Shown here: positions 18,260-28,171 of the stretch, piece by piece
Numbering within the stretch: the stretch's first letter is position 1
How the letters are laid out: each line of letters starts with the position of its first letter
Source: Sedimenticola thiotaurini
GTDB taxonomy: Bacteria > Pseudomonadota > Gammaproteobacteria > Chromatiales > Chromatiaceae
DNA length: 64,000 bases
Direction of reading: 5' to 3'
NCBI GenBank assembly: GCA_007713595.1
Contig: VMRY01000003.1
Coordinates: forward strand, 186,001-250,000
Translations under genes and position numbers: made by a program
The notes under the pieces: model-generated
Databases searched by the model: none
Seen by the model: only the letters and a program-made list of their open reading frames with translations
Told to the model about the DNA's origin: nothing

Positions 18260-18862
18260 ATGCCGTTAAGAGAATCAAAAAAAGCCTCCCGCAATCAAGC
18301 CGTTCTACGCTATAAAAAACAGCGTCAGAGAAACCTCCTGGCCAAGCCTGGTCCACATCAATTCGTAATCGTGATGGATCACCTGAAAGCGGGCTTTAAT
18401 GTCCCGAAAATATTCCGCAGCGCCGAGGCATTTGGTGCCCAGGAGGTTCACTTGATCGATATTGGGATGTTTGACCCAGCACCAGGAAAAGGCTCATTCA
18501 GGAAAGTACCCGCCCGTTTTTTGAGCAGTTTTTCTGAGAGTTATGCGAACCTGATTCAGCGTGGCTATAGCCTGTTTACGCTGGAGGCGGATCAGGGAGA
18601 GTCTATCTATGATACAGAATTACCAGAAAAATGTGCCTTTGTATTTGGCCATGAAGAGCGGGGTATCAGCTTTGATCCGCAGGATTATCCAGGCATACGC
18701 CGACTCTCCATACCCCAATTCGGTCAGGTAGAGAGCCTCAATGTCAGTATAGCCGCTTCCATTGTAATGTATGAATATGTGCGTCAGCAGGGCAACCAAG
18801 CGGCGGCGGTCAAGCCGCCGCACAGCGAGCATAAGATCCGTAGAAAAGGTGAAACTGAATAG
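18260..18862 (+). CDS. SpoU/TrmH-family RNA ribose methyltransferase
   Basis: 200 residues. The three SPOUT-knot motifs are present: NVPKIFRSAEAFGAQEVHL with the catalytic-site Asn and Arg, FGHEERGIS, and IPQFGQVESLNVSIAASI. A basic N-terminus precedes the knot and a basic tail follows it. It methylates a ribose 2'-OH in tRNA or rRNA with S-adenosylmethionine; the target cannot be told from sequence. It lacks the N-terminal L30-like substrate-binding domain of RlmB, so it is closer to single-domain TrmL/TrmH-like enzymes. It ends 3 bases from the convergent sensor gene. Confidence 0.85.
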   Translation: MPLRESKKASRNQAVLRYKKQRQRNLLAKPGPHQFVIVMDHLKAGFNVPKIFRSAEAFGAQEVHLIDIGMFDPAPGKGSFRKVPARFLSSFSESYANLIQRGYSLFTLEADQGESIYDTELPEKCAFVFGHEERGISFDPQDYPGIRRLSIPQFGQVESLNVSIAASIVMYEYVRQQGNQAAAVKPPHSEHKIRRKGETE

Positions 18863-18865
18863 TAT

Positions 18866-20521
18866 TTAGGCGACTATTCGCTGCTTACGGAAGATCAATA
18901 CTGCACCAGGCAGTTCACCATTAGCAATTGGATAGACCGAAAGCTCTACAGTGAGTGCTTCACCATCGGCATGCCAGAATAGTCCTATTTCATCTCCACG
19001 CTGGCCGTTGCGATAGGCCGCATACAGGGCAGACTCTTTTTCGGGGTTGGGTTGATTATCATGCCGTGTATGCTGAATCAGGTCATGGAATTTGTGGCCA
19101 ATCAGTTCTTCACGACTGTACCCCAATATCTCGAGTGCCGCCGGATTGACGAAAGTGCAGCGTCCCATACCATTAATGCCACAAATCCCATCACCCACAG
19201 ACTCCAGCAAGAGCTGCTGTTGGTGGTGCAGGTGGGTCAGCTCACGGGCGGTCTCTTTCTGATCCGTTACATCGAGCCCAATACCACCCACCAAGGTCTC
19301 TTCACCTGGCAAACCGATAATGGGGAATCGGATCATCCGCCAATAGCTCGGACGTTTACCCCATGGGTGAACCTCTGTCGTCTCAACGGGCTTGCCCTCG
19401 ACAAGCACCTTGCGCTCATCCTGCTCCCTCGATTCAAGATCTCGCTCAGGCCAGATCTCTGCCGATTGACGCCCGATAACCTGAGACTCCGGCAGATGAT
19501 TGGTCGTCTCCCACACCGGATTTACAAACAGGTACTGGCCGGTAGCAGACTTCATATAGGCGATACCCGGCAGATTCTGCATGAAAGAGGTAAATCGCCC
19601 ATTCATCTCATGAATCTCGCCTGTCTTCAATCTGACCTGACGGCGCAGCAACAATACGCCCGCTGCCAACATCGCCATCAGCAGCAACAGGAACAGCATC
19701 ACCCAGAGCAGCCATTCCGGGATCTCCACTACGGCCGTATTGCCAAACCATTTCTCCTGAAGCTGATAAAACGCCGAGTCACGATCGCCTTTCATACGTG
19801 TCAGATGATAATCCAGTCGCTGGATCCGTTTGGCATTGGGAATCTGCCCGTTCAAAGGCGACAAGGCAATGCGGATTTCAGCCGGATTGAATATCACCGA
19901 AGACTTGATCAGCGGATACTGCTGAAAGCCACCCAGATCAAATGACCGAGGTATCAGGCCCGCATCCACAGGGCCGTGATCCACCCAGGCCAGCACCGAT
20001 TCGTAGTCACTTACCTCAAGGAAACGGACACGGATATCGAAGCGTTCCGCAAGCTCTTTTAGATCAGCAAAATGGGGATCACTGGAGAGTGCAACGACCG
20101 TCTTACCGGCAAGATCCAGCGGTGATTTAATGGCGTCTTTACCAGCCATGACAATTTGGCCCCAGTTTACGTAGAGGCTCTCACGGTTATAGTCGAGACG
20201 TCGTTGTTTGGCTTCATTAGAGGAGATTGGCGAGAGCATCTCTATCTCGCCCAGTGTCAGCATCTGATTACACTGATCCCAATTACAGGGGACGTATTCG
20301 ATCTCCCAACCCTCCTCTGCAGCTATCAGGTTGAGCACATCAACAATAAATCCCGTTATCTGGCCATTGGCTGCAATCTGGGTCAAGGGTGGCTTATCGT
20401 GAATACCCACACGCAAGGCATCGCCTGCAGAGGCAATAGAGGTCAGTACAGTAGTTATCAGAAACGCCCATACCTTCAAATAATTGCGGTTTTTTATTGA
20501 TCTTTTCACACACCAGCCCAT
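18866..20521 (-). CDS. Solute-binding-domain protein with two PAS domains and no output
   Basis: 551 residues. A signal peptide (about 15-32) is followed by one family-3 solute-binding domain (about 35-260, RVGIHDKPPLTQIAANGQITGF), a transmembrane helix (about 267-292), and two cytosolic PAS domains (about 305-430 and 435-545; TGQYLFVNPVWETT and GRCTFVNPAALEILGYSREE). The chain stops right after the second PAS with no GGDEF, EAL, kinase or methyl-acceptor domain. Relatives usually go on into such an output, so this is either a truncated receptor or one that signals through a partner. It abuts the convergent methylase gene 3 bases away, which leaves no room for a lost tail in place. Confidence 0.85.
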   Translation of the reverse strand: MGWCVKRSIKNRNYLKVWAFLITTVLTSIASAGDALRVGIHDKPPLTQIAANGQITGFIVDVLNLIAAEEGWEIEYVPCNWDQCNQMLTLGEIEMLSPISSNEAKQRRLDYNRESLYVNWGQIVMAGKDAIKSPLDLAGKTVVALSSDPHFADLKELAERFDIRVRFLEVSDYESVLAWVDHGPVDAGLIPRSFDLGGFQQYPLIKSSVIFNPAEIRIALSPLNGQIPNAKRIQRLDYHLTRMKGDRDSAFYQLQEKWFGNTAVVEIPEWLLWVMLFLLLLMAMLAAGVLLLRRQVRLKTGEIHEMNGRFTSFMQNLPGIAYMKSATGQYLFVNPVWETTNHLPESQVIGRQSAEIWPERDLESREQDERKVLVEGKPVETTEVHPWGKRPSYWRMIRFPIIGLPGEETLVGGIGLDVTDQKETARELTHLHHQQQLLLESVGDGICGINGMGRCTFVNPAALEILGYSREELIGHKFHDLIQHTRHDNQPNPEKESALYAAYRNGQRGDEIGLFWHADGEALTVELSVYPIANGELPGAVLIFRKQRIVA

Positions 20522-20716
20522 CAGAAAAGTTTATCCCGTTCTTGGTAAAAATTGCATATCTTCTTATTCCTTATCACTGCCATATTAATGAAAGGCACAC
20601 TTATCCCTCCAACTTATAGACATTCAACCAAGAAAAACACTATGGATTTCCCCTCAGGCCACTCACCCCCCTATAATAGGCGGTTCTCCATGACTGATAT
20701 TATGAGTTAGCTATCC
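20522..20716 (+). promoter_or_regulatory. metH upstream region
   Basis: 195 bases with no convincing cobalamin or SAM riboswitch fold. TATAAT at 20672-20677 could be a -10 box, about 40 bases before the metH ATG, with only a poor -35. A tiny seven-codon reading frame (ATG at 20690) precedes metH and may or may not be translated. Confidence 0.3.
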
Positions 20717-23700
20717 ATGAATCGCCCCGACGAACTTACCACAAGCCTGCTATCCCTATTACAAAAACGCATCCTGATTCTGGATGGGGCTATGGGAACC
20801 ATGATTCAGCGCTATAAGCTGGAAGAGACGGACTATCGGGGCGAGCGCTTTGCCGATTGGCCATCTGACCTGAAAGGCAATAATGACCTGCTCTCACTCA
20901 CGCAGCCAGAGATCATCCGTGGCATACACCAGGCCTACCTGGATGCCGGCGCAGACATCCTGGAGACCAACACCTTTGGTGCCAACCAGATCTCCATGGC
21001 AGATTACCAGATGGAATCTCTCAGCCATGAGATGAACGTGGCATCAGCCCGTCTCGCAAAAGAGGTGGCCGATGCCGCCAGTACAGCAGAGCGTCCACGG
21101 TTTGTTGCCGGCGTATTAGGCCCAACCAACCGTACCTGCTCACTGTCACCGGACGTTAATGATCCCGGCTTTCGCAACATCACCTTTGATGATCTGGTCA
21201 CGGCCTATGCCGAAGCGACCCGGGGCCTGATCGAAGGGGGCAGCGACATCATCCTGATCGAGACAATTTTCGATACCCTGAACGCCAAGGCAGCTATCTT
21301 TGCGGTCGAGCAGGTATTTGAAGAAGATCAGCTTCGCCTGCCTGTGATGATCTCTGGCACCATTACCGATGCCTCCGGCCGCACCCTGTCTGGACAGACC
21401 ACTGAGGCGTTCTATAACGCCCTGCGCCATGTGGCACCCATCTCAATCGGACTTAACTGCGCACTCGGTCCCGACCAGCTTCGCCAGTATGTTGAAGAGA
21501 TGTCCCGCATCTCGGAAACCCATGTCTCGGCCCATCCCAATGCAGGACTACCCAATGAGTTTGGCCAGTATGATCTGGGGCCGGATGAGATGGCGACCCA
21601 GATCAGAGAATGGGCCAGCAGTGGCTTCCTGAATATTGTCGGTGGCTGTTGTGGTACCTCACCGGATCATATCCGCGCCATTGCCAAGGCGGTGGCCGAC
21701 CTGCCGCCACGCCAGCTGCCTGAGATTGATAAGGCGTGCAGACTCTCTGGACTCGAGCCCCAGACCATTACCCCTGAGAGTCTGTTCGTGAATGTGGGCG
21801 AGCGGGCGAATGTCACGGGCTCTATCAAATTCAAACGCCTGATCATGGAAGAGCAGTATGACGAGGCGCTGGATATCTGCCGACAGCAGGTTGAGAACGG
21901 CGCCCAGATCATCGACATCAACATGGACGAAGCAATGCTTGATTCAAAGGCGGCGATGACACGCTTTCTCAACCTGATTGCTTCTGAACCGGATATCTCC
22001 AAAGTGCCTGTTATGGTCGACTCCTCCAAGTGGGAGGTACTGGAGGCCGGGCTTAAATGTATTCAGGGCAAGGGAGTGGTCAACTCCATCTCAATGAAGG
22101 AGGGCGAAGCCAACTTCATCCATCAGGCTAAACTACTCAAGCGCTACGGCGCAGCAGCTGTCATCATGGCCTTTGATGAAGCGGGCCAGGCGGATACCCT
22201 GGAGCGCAAAGTGGCTATCTGCACCCGCGCCTATCGCCTGTTAACCGAGCAGGTCGGTTTCCCCCCGGAAGATATTATCTTTGACCCCAATGTCTTTGCT
22301 ATCGCCACCGGCATTGATGAACACAACAACTACGGCGTCGATTTTATCGAGGCCACGCGGCAGATCACCCGCACCCTGCCGCACGCTCTGATATCCGGTG
22401 GTATATCCAATGTCTCCTTCTCCTTCCGGGGCAACAACCCGGTACGTGAAGCGATACACGCTGTGTTCCTCTATCATGCGATTCAGGCCGGACTCACCAT
22501 GGGCATCGTCAACGCCGGACAGCTGGCGATCTACGACGACCTCCCCGAAGAGCTGCGAGAGCGCGTCGAGGATGTCGTACTGAACAGACGTCCCGACGCT
22601 ACCGAACGTCTGCTGGAGATTGCTGAAAACTATCGGGGCGATGGCAGCACCAGTGACAAAAAAGAGGATTTGAGCTGGCGTAAACTGCCGGTAAAAGAGC
22701 GCCTGGAACATGCCCTGGTTAAAGGCATCACCGAATACATTGAGGAAGATACGGAGGCCGCACGACAGCTGTCAGAACGTGCCCTGGAGGTGATTGAGGG
22801 GCCTTTGATGGACGGCATGAACCGGGTGGGTGATCTGTTCGGTGCCGGCAAGATGTTTCTGCCTCAGGTGGTCAAATCCGCCCGCGTCATGAAGCGTGCT
22901 GTCGCCTATCTGGAGCCTTTCATCCAGCAGGAGAAGAGCAGCGGCAATACGCAAACCAACGGCAAGATTCTGTTGGCGACGGTGAAGGGCGATGTACATG
23001 ATATCGGCAAGAACATCGTCGGTGTGGTACTCCAGTGCAACAGTTACGAGGTCATAGACCTGGGTGTGATGGTGCCTGCCGAGACCATCCTGCAGAAGGC
23101 TATTGAACACAAGGTCGACATTATCGGACTCTCTGGATTGATCACCCCCTCACTGGATGAGATGGTACATATCGCCAGGGAGATGGAGCGCCTGGGCATG
23201 CATGTTCCACTGCTGATCGGGGGGGCCACCACCTCACTGATCCACACAGCCGTCAAGATCCACCCTCGCTACAGTGGCCCATCGGTTTACGTGCCGGATG
23301 CCTCCCGTGCTGTGGGCGTAGCCAGCAACCTACTCTCTGCGGACAGGCGCGATGAGTACATCAGCAACCTGAATACAGATTATGCGGACGCCCGTGATCG
23401 TCGAGCCACACAGCAGGAGAACAGAAACCTGATCTCCCTGAGCGAGGCACAAAGCAATCCAGTCCCCATTGACTGGACAGACTATCTACCGCCAGCCCCC
23501 CTACAGCCCGGGGTGCATCTGCTGAAAGATATTGACCTTGCTGAACTGCTTCCCTACATCGACTGGACCTTCTTCTTCCACGCCTGGGAGCTGAGGGGGA
23601 GCTATCCAAAGATCCTGCAAGATCCGGAAAAGGGGGTTGAGGCACAAAAACTGTTTAACGACGCCCAAAGCATGTTGCAACAGATTATCGATGGAGAGTG

Positions 23701-24412
23701 GCTCAAGGCCAGTGCCGTGGTTGGCATACTGCCAGCCAATAGTGACGGGGATGATGTGGAGGTCTACAAGGATGATGAGCGTCAACAGGTCGTAACCCGC
23801 TTCCATTTCCTGCGCAAGCAGGGTAAGCAACCACAAGGCCGTTACAACGACTGCTTGGCTGATTTTATTGCCCCTAAATCCAGCGCGATTAAAGACTATA
23901 TCGGCGGCTTTGCCTGCACCACCGGCATTGGCATTGACGAAAAAGTAGCGGAATTCGAGGCCAACCACGATGACTACAGCGCCATCATGCTCAAGGCACT
24001 GGCAGACCGTCTGGCTGAAGCCCTGGCAGAGAAACTCCACCTGCAGGTGCGTAAACAGCTCTGGGGCTACGCCTCTGACGAAGTACTGGACAATCACGCC
24101 CTGATTAAAGAGCAGTACCAGGGTATCCGGCCAGCTATCGGTTATCCGGCCTCGCCCGATCATACGGAAAAACGCATCCTCTGGGACTTGCTCGATATCG
24201 AATCGCAGACCGGTATCTGGTTGACCGAATCGATGGCAATGGTCCCCACAGCGGCCGTCAGCGGTCTCTACTTCAGCCATCCGGAAGCGCGCTACTTTGC
24301 CGTAGGCAAGATGACCAAGGATCAGATAGCCGATTATGCCAACCGCAAACAGATGACGCTGGAAGAGACCGAACGCTGGCTCGCGCCAAATCTGGGTTAC
24401 GAACCGAGTTGA
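20717..24412 (+). CDS. metH: Cobalamin-dependent methionine synthase
   Basis: 1,231 residues, full length (E. coli 1,227). Four modules in order: homocysteine-binding barrel (1-about 330) with zinc cysteines near C247 (LNCALGPDQ) and at C310-C311 (GGCCGT); methyltetrahydrofolate-binding barrel (about 355-640, [11 protein letters not shown]); B12 cap and B12-binding domain (about 660-900) with the cobalt-ligand motif DVHDIGKN near residue 758; and the C-terminal reactivation domain with [12 protein letters not shown] near 1137, which binds S-adenosylmethionine. It moves the methyl of methyltetrahydrofolate to homocysteine in the cytosol. Together with the mutase it shows that the cell uses B12. 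Confidence 0.98.
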   Translation: MNRPDELTTSLLSLLQKRILILDGAMGTMIQRYKLEETDYRGERFADWPSDLKGNNDLLSLTQPEIIRGIHQAYLDAGADILETNTFGANQISMADYQMESLSHEMNVASARLAKEVADAASTAERPRFVAGVLGPTNRTCSLSPDVNDPGFRNITFDDLVTAYAEATRGLIEGGSDIILIETIFDTLNAKAAIFAVEQVFEEDQLRLPVMISGTITDASGRTLSGQTTEAFYNALRHVAPISIGLNCALGPDQLRQYVEEMSRISETHVSAHPNAGLPNEFGQYDLGPDEMATQIREWASSGFLNIVGGCCGTSPDHIRAIAKAVADLPPRQLPEIDKACRLSGLEPQTITPESLFVNVGERANVTGSIKFKRLIMEEQYDEALDICRQQVENGAQIIDINMDEAMLDSKAAMTRFLNLIASEPDISKVPVMVDSSKWEVLEAGLKCIQGKGVVNSISMKEGEANFIHQAKLLKRYGAAAVIMAFDEAGQADTLERKVAICTRAYRLLTEQVGFPPEDIIFDPNVFAIATGIDEHNNYGVDFIEATRQITRTLPHALISGGISNVSFSFRGNNPVREAIHAVFLYHAIQAGLTMGIVNAGQLAIYDDLPEELRERVEDVVLNRRPDATERLLEIAENYRGDGSTSDKKEDLSWRKLPVKERLEHALVKGITEYIEEDTEAARQLSERALEVIEGPLMDGMNRVGDLFGAGKMFLPQVVKSARVMKRAVAYLEPFIQQEKSSGNTQTNGKILLATVKGDVHDIGKNIVGVVLQCNSYEVIDLGVMVPAETILQKAIEHKVDIIGLSGLITPSLDEMVHIAREMERLGMHVPLLIGGATTSLIHTAVKIHPRYSGPSVYVPDASRAVGVASNLLSADRRDEYISNLNTDYADARDRRATQQENRNLISLSEAQSNPVPIDWTDYLPPAPLQPGVHLLKDIDLAELLPYIDWTFFFHAWELRGSYPKILQDPEKGVEAQKLFNDAQSMLQQIIDGEWLKASAVVGILPANSDGDDVEVYKDDERQQVVTRFHFLRKQGKQPQGRYNDCLADFIAPKSSAIKDYIGGFACTTGIGIDEKVAEFEANHDDYSAIMLKALADRLAEALAEKLHLQVRKQLWGYASDEVLDNHALIKEQYQGIRPAIGYPASPDHTEKRILWDLLDIESQTGIWLTESMAMVPTAAVSGLYFSHPEARYFAVGKMTKDQIADYANRKQMTLEETERWLAPNLGYEPS

Positions 24413-24609
24413 GTTTAATAACCAACATCGCTTCTGAGACAGATTATTCAATCGGCTCAAACGCTTTCGCGCAACACAACCAGGCTGGCTTACCGGTGTG
24501 AGCCAGCCCCTCGGTCATATCACCCACAAACAAGAGGTTGACGCGCCGCCGGAACGGCAATAGATTCACTACTCATAATGAGAGTGATCGACGCACCTGA
24601 GGAGGAGTC
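24413..24609 (+). other. metH-bcp spacer with stem-loop and promoter candidate
   Basis: A perfect 8-bp stem, GGCTGGCT/AGCCAGCC, at 24483-24508 lacks a T-run. TTGACG (24538-24543), a 17-base spacer and TAGATT (24561-24566) make a plausible promoter for bcp. Confidence 0.4.
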
Positions 24610-25074
24610 ATGCTGAAAGTTGGCGATAAGGCGCCAGAGTTTGCGTTGCCAAATGCAGATCTGGAGAAATCAGAACTCAGCGACTACCTGGGCAAAAAGA
24701 ACCTGGTCCTCTACTTCTACCCCAAAGACAATACCCCGGGCTGCACCATAGAAGCACTTGAATTCTCAGATCTGATGGATGAGTTCCTGGCTGCAGAGAC
24801 GGCTATTCTTGGCGTCAGCATGGACAACTGCCTGACCCATGGCGACTTTCGTGACAACAACGGACTCACCATCGGCCTGCTGGCGGATATCGACGGCACA
24901 CTCTGTCAGGATTATCACGTCTGGCAGGAGAAGGAAGCCCACGGCGAGAAGCGCATGGGTATTGTCCGTTCTACCTTCATTATCGATAAACAGGGCACCA
25001 TCCAGCACGCCCTGTATGATGTAAAACCGAAGGGCCACGCACAGAAGATTCTCGAGCTAGTTCAGGCACTCTGA
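24610..25074 (+). CDS. bcp: Thiol peroxidase of the Bcp/PrxQ family
   Basis: 154 residues with the start set by GAGGAGGAG. The peroxidatic cysteine is C45 in FYPKDNTPGCTIEALEF. The resolving cysteine usual five residues later is replaced by leucine (L50), so disulfide formation must use another residue such as C74 (SMDNCLTH) or an outside thiol, or the enzyme works as a 1-Cys peroxidase. It reduces hydroperoxides with thioredoxin or glutaredoxin in the cytosol. Its last 18 bases overlap the convergent pseudouridine synthase gene. Confidence 0.92.
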   Translation: MLKVGDKAPEFALPNADLEKSELSDYLGKKNLVLYFYPKDNTPGCTIEALEFSDLMDEFLAAETAILGVSMDNCLTHGDFRDNNGLTIGLLADIDGTLCQDYHVWQEKEAHGEKRMGIVRSTFIIDKQGTIQHALYDVKPKGHAQKILELVQAL

Positions 25075-25764
25075 ACCCCAGCCAAACCGATCAAACAGTT
25101 GCTCAAGTTCCTCATCAAGACGGGACTGGAGTGATACCTGTACGCCAAGATATGGATGAATAAACCCCAGATCGGTTGCCATCAATAGCAGGCGATAAAT
25201 CCCAAACTGATCCCGGAACAGCTGATTGTGCTTGCCATCCCCATGGGTGGTATCCCCTACAATCGGATGAAAAATATGCTTCATATGCTTGCGTATCTGA
25301 TGCATGCGCCCGGTTTCCGGCAACACTTCCACCAACGAATAGCGGGCGGTGGCGTAGCGCCCCACCGCGAAGGGTAATTCAACCGTTGCCAATCGGCGGT
25401 ATTCTGTCACGGCCTGCTGGGGCAGACGTCCCTCTTCCTCCTGCAGAGGATAATCGATACGCGACCCTTCGCTAATGTAGCCACGCACTACGGCCAGATA
25501 ACGCTTGCTCACCATACGTTTTTCAAACAGGCCCACCAGGCGCCGGGCGGCATCAGAATCGAGACCAAACACCAGTACACCGGAGGTTGGTCGATCCAGA
25601 CGATGCACTGGGTAGACACGCTGGCCAATCTGATCTCGCAACTGCTGCAGCACAAACCGGGTATCTTCCGAGATACGGGTTCGATGCACCAACACTCCTG
25701 CCGGCTTGTCCACAGCGATGTAGTGTTCATCGTGATAAATAATTTTAAGTTCACCCATCAGCAC
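25057..25764 (-). CDS. truC: RluA-family pseudouridine synthase, TruC-like
   Basis: 235 residues from a GTG at 25764 with AGGT seven bases before it; an ATG two codons later is also possible. The catalytic motif HRLDRPTSGVLVFG carries the essential aspartate, followed by KRYLAVVRGY and the RMHQIRKHMKHIFHPIVGD stretch. There is no S4 domain, and the opening IIYHDEHYIAVDKPAGVLVHR fits TruC, which makes pseudouridine 65 in tRNA. Other stand-alone RluA-type enzymes are close in sequence, so the exact target is inferred. Confidence 0.85.
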   Translation of the reverse strand: MLMGELKIIYHDEHYIAVDKPAGVLVHRTRISEDTRFVLQQLRDQIGQRVYPVHRLDRPTSGVLVFGLDSDAARRLVGLFEKRMVSKRYLAVVRGYISEGSRIDYPLQEEEGRLPQQAVTEYRRLATVELPFAVGRYATARYSLVEVLPETGRMHQIRKHMKHIFHPIVGDTTHGDGKHNQLFRDQFGIYRLLLMATDLGFIHPYLGVQVSLQSRLDEELEQLFDRFGWGSECLN

Positions 25765-25849
25765 ATGTTACCTGTTTCCTGGCGGGCTTTGCGGTTAATA
25801 TCTCCTTGGGTTAACGTGCCAGAGAGGCCTATCCAAACATGAAGCGATC

Positions 25850-28171
25850 ATGAAACTACGCACCCAGTTACTGCTGTTCTTCTTTGCCTTGGCACTGACA
25901 CCACTGCTGATTGCCGTGGTGATTAATCTGCCGCTGGTACTGGAGCGTATGGATCTGTTCTATCAGAAGGCCCATCTGCAGAATCTGCGCGCTGATTTCA
26001 GAGATCTTGATCAGCATCTTGCCAGTCGCCATGAGATGGTGAGACTGCTGGCAAAGCTGCCGGAACCCGGTGCTGTACTCGGGCAGCCGGGTGAGGAAGG
26101 CAAGAGCGAAAACATAGATCTGGCACGCACACGGTATATCCAGTGGATCAATCAGATTCTGCGCGAGCAGTTGGACATCGTTCAGATCGTCTTCCTTGAT
26201 CAGCAGGGCGACGAGCAATTCTGGCTGGATCGGGACCAGGACAACCAATCCTGGCATCCCACCATCAAGCGTCCGAACAAGGCCTCTGCTGAACTGATCA
26301 CAGCCGCACTTCAGGTTGATCCGGGTGGTGTTCTGGTCAGTGCGCTAAATATCAATCCTGAGGCCGGCCTTCACGATCCCCGCCACTTCATGAATCTGCG
26401 ACTGGTGACGCCCATCTACGGCCCGGAATCAAAGAAGGCCATTGGCGCCGTCATGCTCACTATTGATGTGGGTGGGATTGCACGCTTTTATCGCAACACA
26501 TTCTGGGTAAATAACGATGGGAGTTTTCTAAAGATCCCTGACCCCAACGCTCCCACCGGCAGTGCCTTCGAGCGCTATCCAGGCCTTCAGTCGCTGTTTG
26601 CTGAAGAGAAGCCGGCCCTCTGGAAAGGGGACAATGCCCAGATCATGTGGGTCCCTATGTTTCGAACGGAACAGTCCGAGTCACTCTGGGTAGGCAGGCC
26701 GGTCGACCCGTCACCCATTGCCGAGTTTCGTTGGGCACTGACACTGCGTGTACTAAGCATTGTCTTTCTTCTCATGCTAGCCACCTGGCTCGCTTCACGC
26801 TGGCTGGCAAAGCGAGCCGAGCGACTCAGCCGTGAACTGATTGATGGCATTCAACAGATTCTGGAAAATGAAGAGCATGTCATCTTCAACTGGAAGGGCC
26901 CGCAAGAGCTGAAGCGGCTGGGAATGAACCTTTCTCTTTTAGCCGAAGAGCATGGCCGCGCCTCAAGGGATCTGCGCGCCCATGCCAGAGAGCTGGAGGA
27001 GTCCAACCGTTACAAGTCTCAGTTCCTGGCGAATATCAGCCATGAGCTGAAAACCCCGCTCAACTCCATCCTGCTACTCTCCAAATTGCTGGCCAATTCA
27101 AAGGCCGGCCTGACAGAAGACCAGATCAAGCAGGCGCGGGTAATCCATGAGGCGGGCAGCGATCTGCAGGCCCTGATCGACAACATTCTGGACCTCTCCA
27201 GAATTGAGGCTCGCCGCACACCACTGAACCCTGAAACGGTCCAGATACCCCCCCTGATCAATAGCCTGATAGAGCTGATCCAACCGCAATTTGATGCGAA
27301 GAAGCTCTCGCTATTACTGCACATCGATGAAAAGGCACCACAGCAGATCGTTACCGATCCTGACAAATTGCGCCAAATCATCAAGAACTTTCTCTCAAAT
27401 GCCGTGAAATTCACAGAGCAGGGGGAAGTGATCATACGTCTTGACCCTGCCGCAGAGGGAACCGGTTATGCCCTGCAGATCTGCGTCACGGACAGTGGCA
27501 TTGGCATATCCGAGGATAAACACGCAGAGATATTTGAGGCCTTCAAGCAGGCCGATGGTTCAACCAATCGCCGCTATGGGGGAACAGGGCTTGGTTTGAC
27601 TATCAGCCGACAACTGGCGGATTTACTTGGCGGTGATATCAACCTGAAGAGCACCCCTGGGAAAGGTAGCGAGTTCTGCTTATTGCTGCCATCAGAACTG
27701 CCATTGACTGAAACCGCTTCAGCACCGGCCGTCGAAGTTATCCGGGCACTTAAAGCACCTGCCGAAGAGCAACAAATTGCCAATCACTACCTTGGCCGCT
27801 TTCCCCTGTTGGTTGTGGATGCCAACCTGCATAACCTGTTGCAACTTACCCCGTTACTGGAAAAAGCCGGCCTCCAGGTAACCGCAGCAGCCGACAACAA
27901 TGAGGCACTTGAAGTGATGACGGAGGAGCAATTTGCCCTGGTCTTGATCGACATTACTCTCCCTTGTGACAACTGCTGTGATACGATCAGATCAATAAAG
28001 CAGGCCCAACAGCTGCCCGTTATCGCCATAATCTCGGATGATAACGCTGAGGCAAAAGCGAAATGCCTGGCCGCAGGAGCGGATGACCTGATCGAGAGAC
28101 CGATCGATTCCGGAAGATTGAATAGCCTGCTAGTCCAATATTTACCTTCAGCAGCAGTCGAAACTGAATGA
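25850..28171 (+). CDS. Hybrid sensor histidine kinase
   Basis: 773 residues. An N-terminal membrane helix (about 7-26), a large periplasmic sensor (about 30-290), a second helix (about 300-318), and a linker and coiled coil lead to a HisKA domain with the phospho-accepting H398 (NISHELKTPLNSI). The ATPase domain shows the N-box FLSNAVKFTEQGEV and G-boxes DSGIGISEDK and GGTGLGLTISRQ. The C-terminal receiver keeps D701 (LVLIDITLP), but the invariant lysine is R750 (IERPID) and the N-terminal acidic pair is reduced to one Asp (VVDANLHN), so phosphotransfer there may be altered. It overlaps the next gene by 4 bases. Confidence 0.93.
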   Translation: MKLRTQLLLFFFALALTPLLIAVVINLPLVLERMDLFYQKAHLQNLRADFRDLDQHLASRHEMVRLLAKLPEPGAVLGQPGEEGKSENIDLARTRYIQWINQILREQLDIVQIVFLDQQGDEQFWLDRDQDNQSWHPTIKRPNKASAELITAALQVDPGGVLVSALNINPEAGLHDPRHFMNLRLVTPIYGPESKKAIGAVMLTIDVGGIARFYRNTFWVNNDGSFLKIPDPNAPTGSAFERYPGLQSLFAEEKPALWKGDNAQIMWVPMFRTEQSESLWVGRPVDPSPIAEFRWALTLRVLSIVFLLMLATWLASRWLAKRAERLSRELIDGIQQILENEEHVIFNWKGPQELKRLGMNLSLLAEEHGRASRDLRAHARELEESNRYKSQFLANISHELKTPLNSILLLSKLLANSKAGLTEDQIKQARVIHEAGSDLQALIDNILDLSRIEARRTPLNPETVQIPPLINSLIELIQPQFDAKKLSLLLHIDEKAPQQIVTDPDKLRQIIKNFLSNAVKFTEQGEVIIRLDPAAEGTGYALQICVTDSGIGISEDKHAEIFEAFKQADGSTNRRYGGTGLGLTISRQLADLLGGDINLKSTPGKGSEFCLLLPSELPLTETASAPAVEVIRALKAPAEEQQIANHYLGRFPLLVVDANLHNLLQLTPLLEKAGLQVTAAADNNEALEVMTEEQFALVLIDITLPCDNCCDTIRSIKQAQQLPVIAIISDDNAEAKAKCLAAGADDLIERPIDSGRLNSLLVQYLPSAAVETE

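Noticed and set aside
19052-19945. 297-residue open frame opposite the solute-binding/PAS gene
   Set aside because: Shadow of a well-supported gene; low-complexity His/Gln-rich composition is typical of antisense frames.
20522-20716. Cobalamin or SAM riboswitch before metH
   Set aside because: No B12-box-like or SAM-box-like conserved core could be found in the 195 bases.
23501-24460. 319-residue open frame antisense to metH
   Set aside because: Lies wholly opposite the metH reactivation domain, whose motifs are intact; the antisense protein shows no domain and no ribosome site.
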